Positions 36,486-41,019 of a DNA stretch of 41,019 nucleotides are shown piece by piece (position 1 is the stretch's first letter; each line of letters opens with the position of its first letter). This stretch comes from Pelagibacteraceae bacterium AG-426-P20 (GTDB taxonomy: Bacteria > Pseudomonadota > Alphaproteobacteria > Pelagibacterales > Pelagibacteraceae). Where the stretch lies: contig QCNX01000005.1 of NCBI GenBank assembly GCA_003210015.1, positions 1 through 41,019 on the forward strand, given 5' to 3'. A program made the translations under genes and the position numbers. Under the pieces are notes generated by a model. That model had not been told where the DNA came from. It made no database searches and saw only the letters and a program-made list of their open reading frames with translations.

Positions 36486-37526
36486 ATGATTAAAGTTGGG
36501 GAGCATATTACTTTAGATATTATAGGTACTATAAAAGAGTACGATCCCTCAGTTTATGAGAAGGTTATTAATAAAATTGCTAAAGCTGCAGATGTAACTA
36601 TTTTAAATATTTCAAAATATAAATTTGAACCTCAAGGATTTACAATTTTGGCATTATTAGCAGAAAGCCATATAAGCTTTCATACTTTTCCAGAAAAAGG
36701 AATAATCAGTTTTGATTTTTTCACATGTGGAAAAATAAGCCCTTCTATTGCAATCGATATAATAAAAAAAGAATTTGAATATAAAAGAATTGTTAAAAAA
36801 GAATTTAATAGAGACACAAAATCTCTTTACCATGATATTTACAGCTCGCCTGGTTTACAAAAATCATATGTAGTAAATGAAGTTTTAGAAGACTTTAAAT
36901 CAAAAGTTGGTCAACACATAGAAATTTTGGAATTAGAACAGTTTGGAAAATCTTTATTTATTGATGGGGAAATACAAGTAGCAGCTTCTGATGAGCATTT
37001 ATATAGCTCAACATTTGTTGGTGCAGGTTTAAAATTAAACAAAGAAAATGAAAGAGCTGCAATAATAGGTGGAGGTGACGGCGGTGTTGCTAGAGAATGT
37101 ATTTCTAAAAATTTTAATTTTGTAGATTGGTATGAACTTGACCCTGAAGTTGTTGAAGTTTGCAATAAACACTTGGGCGATATTGGTAAAAAAGCTACTG
37201 AAAAAAACTCAGTAAAATGTGTTTGGGGTGATGCATTCGAGAGTATTAAACAAGCAAGTGACGATACATATGACCATATATTTGTAGATTTAAACGATGA
37301 TCAATTTTGTATTGATTTAGCTTCAAAAAATATGGACTCTTTAGTAAGAATTTTAAAACCTAAGGGAGTGATAACAGCCCAGGTTGGAAGTCAAGACAAA
37401 AAACCTCTTCAAGTTGAAAATTGGCTGAATGTTTTCAACCATCATTTTGGAAATACTAATTTATCAAGAGTTTATATACCAAGTTTTGACTGTTCTTGGA
37501 ATTTTTCCTCATCAATAAATCACTAA
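36486..37526 (+). CDS. Fused S-adenosylmethionine decarboxylase-family (SpeD) and spermidine synthase (SpeE) protein
   Basis: 346 aa; N-terminal LLAESHISFHTFPEKGIISFDFFTCG (S61, H66, C81), then SpeE part LFIDGEIQVAASDEHLYSS, AAIIGGGDGGVARE, WYELDPEVVEV. Confidence 0.9.
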   Translation: MIKVGEHITLDIIGTIKEYDPSVYEKVINKIAKAADVTILNISKYKFEPQGFTILALLAESHISFHTFPEKGIISFDFFTCGKISPSIAIDIIKKEFEYKRIVKKEFNRDTKSLYHDIYSSPGLQKSYVVNEVLEDFKSKVGQHIEILELEQFGKSLFIDGEIQVAASDEHLYSSTFVGAGLKLNKENERAAIIGGGDGGVARECISKNFNFVDWYELDPEVVEVCNKHLGDIGKKATEKNSVKCVWGDAFESIKQASDDTYDHIFVDLNDDQFCIDLASKNMDSLVRILKPKGVITAQVGSQDKKPLQVENWLNVFNHHFGNTNLSRVYIPSFDCSWNFSSSINH

Positions 37527-37586
37527 TTTTTTCTTTTTTAAATCTCCAATTTGTGAAATACTATTTTTTTTATTAAAGGAGAAACT

Positions 37587-38414
37587 ATGAATATATTCAA
37601 AAAAACTATTTTTTCAGTTTTACTTTCTTTGTTAGTAATGGGAAATGTAAATGCTGACAAAATTAGAATTGGAACCGAAGGTGCCTATCCTCCATGGAAC
37701 TCAAAAACTGAGGCAGGTAAGTTAATAGGATTTGAAGTAGAATTAGCTTACACACTATGTAGATATATTGGACAACAATGTGTAATGGTTGAACAAGATT
37801 GGGATGGTATGATACCAGCGTTAATCATGAGAAAGTTTGATGCAATAATGGCGGGTATGTCAATTACTGCTGAAAGACAAAAAGCTATTAGCTTTTCTCA
37901 AGGTTATGCAGATGAAGTTGCTTCATTGGCAGTGATGAAAGGATCTAGCCTTGAAGGTTTAGATACACCTGCTGGAATTAATTTAACTAAACCTAACGCG
38001 GCAGCAAAAAAAGCATTAAAAACTCTTACAGCAGCCTTAGCTGGAAAAACAGTTTGTGTACAAACTGCTACCATTCATCAAAACTTTTTAGATTCTGGTG
38101 ATGTTGGAAAAGTGAATGTAAGAACTTATAAAACACAAGACGAAGTAAACTTAGACTTAGCGTCAGGAAGATGTGATGCTGCACTAGCTGCTGCTGTTGC
38201 ATTCAGTGATTATGCAGAAAAATCTGGTAAACCAGTTGTCTTAACTGGACCTACTTTTTCAGGTGGAGCATTTGGTAATGGCGTTGGAGTTGGTATTAGA
38301 AAAGATGATACTGAACTTCTAAATAAGTTTAATGCCGCAATTAACAAAGCGAGAAAGAACGGAGATATTAGTAGAATAGCTACTAAGTGGTTCGGTTTCG
38401 ACGCTTCTATGTAA
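37587..38414 (+). CDS. Polar/basic amino acid ABC transporter substrate-binding protein
   Basis: 275 aa; signal peptide, IRIGTEGAYPPWNSKTEAGKLIGFEVELAYTLC, EQDWDGMIPALIMRKFDAIMAGMSITAERQKAISFSQGYA. Confidence 0.9.
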   Translation: MNIFKKTIFSVLLSLLVMGNVNADKIRIGTEGAYPPWNSKTEAGKLIGFEVELAYTLCRYIGQQCVMVEQDWDGMIPALIMRKFDAIMAGMSITAERQKAISFSQGYADEVASLAVMKGSSLEGLDTPAGINLTKPNAAAKKALKTLTAALAGKTVCVQTATIHQNFLDSGDVGKVNVRTYKTQDEVNLDLASGRCDAALAAAVAFSDYAEKSGKPVVLTGPTFSGGAFGNGVGVGIRKDDTELLNKFNAAINKARKNGDISRIATKWFGFDASM

Positions 38415-38426
38415 TTTATTTTAGAT

Positions 38427-38453
38427 TTGGCGACTATAATGTATAGTCGCCAA
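38427..38453 (+). promoter_or_regulatory. Stem-loop between SBP and first permease, just upstream of the ATG
   Basis: Perfect 12-bp stem TTGGCGACTATA-ATG-TATAGTCGCCAA; ATG at 38459. Confidence 0.8.
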
Positions 38454-38458
38454 TCTCT

Positions 38459-39151
38459 ATGGAACTTCTAGCATTTGGTGATACTGGTTGGGGTGATGAG
38501 TTGTTTTATGCTACCCTAATGACTATAGCTGTATCTATTACAGCAATGATCATCGGTTTTAGTTTTGCAGCAATTTTTACTCCACTTAAACTATCAAAGA
38601 ATAAATTATTAAATTTAATTGCAAATTCTTACACAACAGTAATTAGAGGCGTTCCAGAATTATTAGTAATTTATCTTTTCTTTTTTGGAGGGACTGGCGC
38701 AGTAATGTTTGTTGCCTCAATATTTGGTTATAATGAATATATTGAAATAAATGCGTTCATAACTGGTGCGTTCGCAATTGGAATTATTTCAGGAGCCTAC
38801 TCAACTGAAGTCTTTAGGGGAGCAGTTATGTCAATCGACAAAGGTCAATTTGAGGCTGCTAAAGTTTTAGGATTAAGTAAATTTGTGCAATTTTATAAGA
38901 TTATTCTTCCACAAGTTTTACGACTAGCTATTCCCAATCTAAGTAATGTTTGGCAAATTACACTTAAAGACACATCTTTAATTTCCGTGACTGGTTTGGT
39001 TGAAATTATGAGACAATCTTATATTGCAGCTGGATCAACAAGAGATCCTTTATTCTTTTACTCATTCGCTGCAGTTTTGTATTTATTACTTACTTTTGTA
39101 AGCATGAAATTAATCAATAGATTAGAAGTTAAATATAGTAGGGGGTATTGA
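38459..39151 (+). CDS. Polar amino acid ABC transporter permease (HisQ-like)
   Basis: 230 aa; TTVIRGVPELLVIYLFFFGG, SGAYSTEVFRGAVMSIDKGQFEAAKVLGLSKFVQFYKIILPQVLRLAIPNLSN. Confidence 0.9.
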   Translation: MELLAFGDTGWGDELFYATLMTIAVSITAMIIGFSFAAIFTPLKLSKNKLLNLIANSYTTVIRGVPELLVIYLFFFGGTGAVMFVASIFGYNEYIEINAFITGAFAIGIISGAYSTEVFRGAVMSIDKGQFEAAKVLGLSKFVQFYKIILPQVLRLAIPNLSNVWQITLKDTSLISVTGLVEIMRQSYIAAGSTRDPLFFYSFAAVLYLLLTFVSMKLINRLEVKYSRGY

Positions 39152-39825
39152 TGGATTTTGAATTAATGATTAATAGTTTCCCTAAATTATTAAGTGCAGC
39201 AGTGATAACATTAAAACTTCTTTCTGTTTCTTTGGTAATAGGACTATTCATTGGATTATTTTTTGCAATTCTAAGATTAAATAAAAATATTTTTATCAAT
39301 AAGTTTGCTTATGGATACTCTTATATATTTAGAGGTACACCACTTTTAGTACAAATTTTTATAATTTATTTTGGATTAGGTCAGATTGAATATTTAAGAT
39401 CGACAGTTTTATGGGTAATTTTAAAAGAACCATATTGGTGTGCAATTATCGCTTTTGCTTTAAACACTGGTGCTTATACATCTGAAATTTTAAGATCAGC
39501 ATTCCAAACAATTAAACCTGGTATAATTGAGGCTGGTCAAAGCTTAGGTATATCTAGCAAGATTATTTTTTATAAAATACAAATTCCAATTGCTATTAGA
39601 CAATCCCTTCCAGCTTATGGAAATGAAATAATTCTGATGATGAAAGGCACTTCTCTAGCAAGCACGGTTACAATTATGGATTTAACTGGTGTTGCAAAAT
39701 ATATAATTTCTACAACTTTTAAACCGATAGAAGTATTCATAGTTGCTGGTGGAATTTATCTATTTATGACTTTTATTATTCACAACGTAATCAAATTTTT
39801 GGAAAAAAAATATAGTTTTAATTAA
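39148..39825 (+). CDS. Polar amino acid ABC transporter permease (HisM-like)
   Basis: 225 aa; YSYIFRGTPLLVQIFIIYFGLGQ, NTGAYTSEILRSAFQTIKPGIIEAGQSLGISSKIIFYKIQIPIAIRQSLPAYGNE; 4-bp overlap with previous gene. Confidence 0.9.
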   Translation: MMDFELMINSFPKLLSAAVITLKLLSVSLVIGLFIGLFFAILRLNKNIFINKFAYGYSYIFRGTPLLVQIFIIYFGLGQIEYLRSTVLWVILKEPYWCAIIAFALNTGAYTSEILRSAFQTIKPGIIEAGQSLGISSKIIFYKIQIPIAIRQSLPAYGNEIILMMKGTSLASTVTIMDLTGVAKYIISTTFKPIEVFIVAGGIYLFMTFIIHNVIKFLEKKYSFN

Positions 39826-40974
39826 AGTATTACCAAATCTAACTTTTGTTTACCAAGTCTTTCATTACCATTTTCTGTAACTAAATAAGTTTCACCAAGA
39901 TTCATTGCTAATTGATTTTCAGAGTCCATTAATATCATATGCATGAAAAATACATTGCCAGGTTCAATAACATAAGGATTACCAGTATAAAGCATTGGCC
40001 AATCCATCCAATTAGGAGAAAAAGTATTCCCTAATGAGTAACCACAGGCGTTCATTCTAGCTTTATTGTAACCAAGATCATCAAATGTTTTTGCATGAAT
40101 ATCAAAAACCTCTCCAATTTTATTACCTGGTTTCAGTTTATTTTCACAATTTGTTAAAGCCTCAACACAGGCCTCATGCATTTTGATATGTTTGGGATCA
40201 GCTTTTCCTACAGGAATAGTTCTAAACATTGCTGAATGATAATGTTTATAAGTGCCGGCCCACTCAATACTTAATTGATCTTGATTTGATAACTCTCTTT
40301 TTTCTGCTTGGTATCTACATAAAAGAGCATTGTGACCTGAGCCAATAATATATTCATTAGCTGGGTAGTCTCCACCACCTTCCAAAACTGCCTTTTGCAT
40401 TTCAGCTAAAATTTTTGCTTCACTTGCACCAGCTTTAGTATGCTTCCAAGCTTGGTCTAAAGCATTATCAGCAAGTTCGGCCGCTTTTCTTACATAAACA
40501 ATTTCTTCTTGAGATTTTATAACCCTGAGTTTAGTTATTAATTCAGATTGATCTTCAACATTACAATATTTTTCTAAAGATTTATTTAATTTCAAAGCAT
40601 TACGACCGGTCATTCCATAAGCTTCATATTCAATTCCTATATTTTTTCCTTTTAACGAAAGTTCATTTAAAATTAATTTAAGATCATCAGTTGGATTTGA
40701 ACCATCTTTATCAACCCAAATTCTAATATCTTCAATATTCGAAGTGTTTTGTGCTTGTCGTAAATCAGGTGCTCTAGTTAAAAGTATTACATTTCCATTT
40801 TTTATCTAAAACTAAAGTTTGAAAAAAAACATAACCAAAAGTGTCGTAACCAGTTAACCAATACATAGACTCTTGTCTAAACATCAAAAGAGCATCAAGA
40901 TTTTGCTCTTTCATTGATTTTAAAATTTTTGCTTTTCTATTTGAAAACTCTTCTTTTGAAAAATGAAGTGCCAT
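39822..40974 (-). pseudogene. M24 (creatinase/Xaa-Pro peptidase-like) family protein, frameshifted at an A6 run
   Basis: N-terminal ORF 40774-40974 (MALHFSKEEFSNRKAKILKSMKEQNLDALLMFRQESMYWLTGYDTFGY) and C-terminal ORF 39822-40613; dropping one T at 40798-40803 joins them via LDKNGNVILLTRAPDLRQAQNTSNIEDIRIWVDKDGSNPTDDLK. Confidence 0.85.
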
Positions 40975-41019
40975 TAAATTATTTAATAACTAGTATACTC
41001 TTTAATTTCCTTGATTGTT

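Noticed and set aside
39822-40974. Possible DMSP lyase DddP (also an M24-fold protein)
   Set aside because: DddP needs the metal-ligand set, which appears replaced here; cannot be supported by eye.

Overview
AT-rich window with the gene content and compact organisation of a SAR11/Pelagibacterales-like alphaproteobacterium (taxonomic inference only). About 35 protein genes and one CAU-anticodon tRNA are supported; no rRNA, CRISPR array, IS element or prophage was seen. Main modules: (1) ALDH, CcdA, flavin reductase, HisN-like phosphatase and DUF924; (2) small membrane and secreted proteins; (3) cysE-cysK; (4) a glycine betaine-type ABC transporter (proX-proV-proW); (5) a probable organosulfonate/taurine island: HpsN/HisD-like dehydrogenase, Pta-like acyltransferase, tauABC-like transporter overlapping an Ldh-family dehydrogenase, and divergent omega-aminotransferase, alanine dehydrogenase and DMGDH-like oxidase; (6) a two-wHTH regulator, two small paralogous membrane proteins and the tRNA; (7) a sugar-nucleotide/GT39 cluster; (8) a polyamine/MTA module: apt <> mtnP-mtnA-class II aldolase-SpeD::SpeE fusion, followed by a basic-amino-acid-type SBP and two permeases; (9) an M24-family gene with a frameshift. 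The leading hunt results are: a conserved, same-orientation palindrome TTTAGA-N5-TCTAAA upstream of three gene sets, linking the HpsN-like gene to the tau cluster; the SpeD::SpeE fusion with an adjacent MTA-to-DHAP-shunt gene set; and perfect or near-perfect hairpins after all three transporter SBP genes. All functional claims are by eye from sequence motifs; no searches were run.
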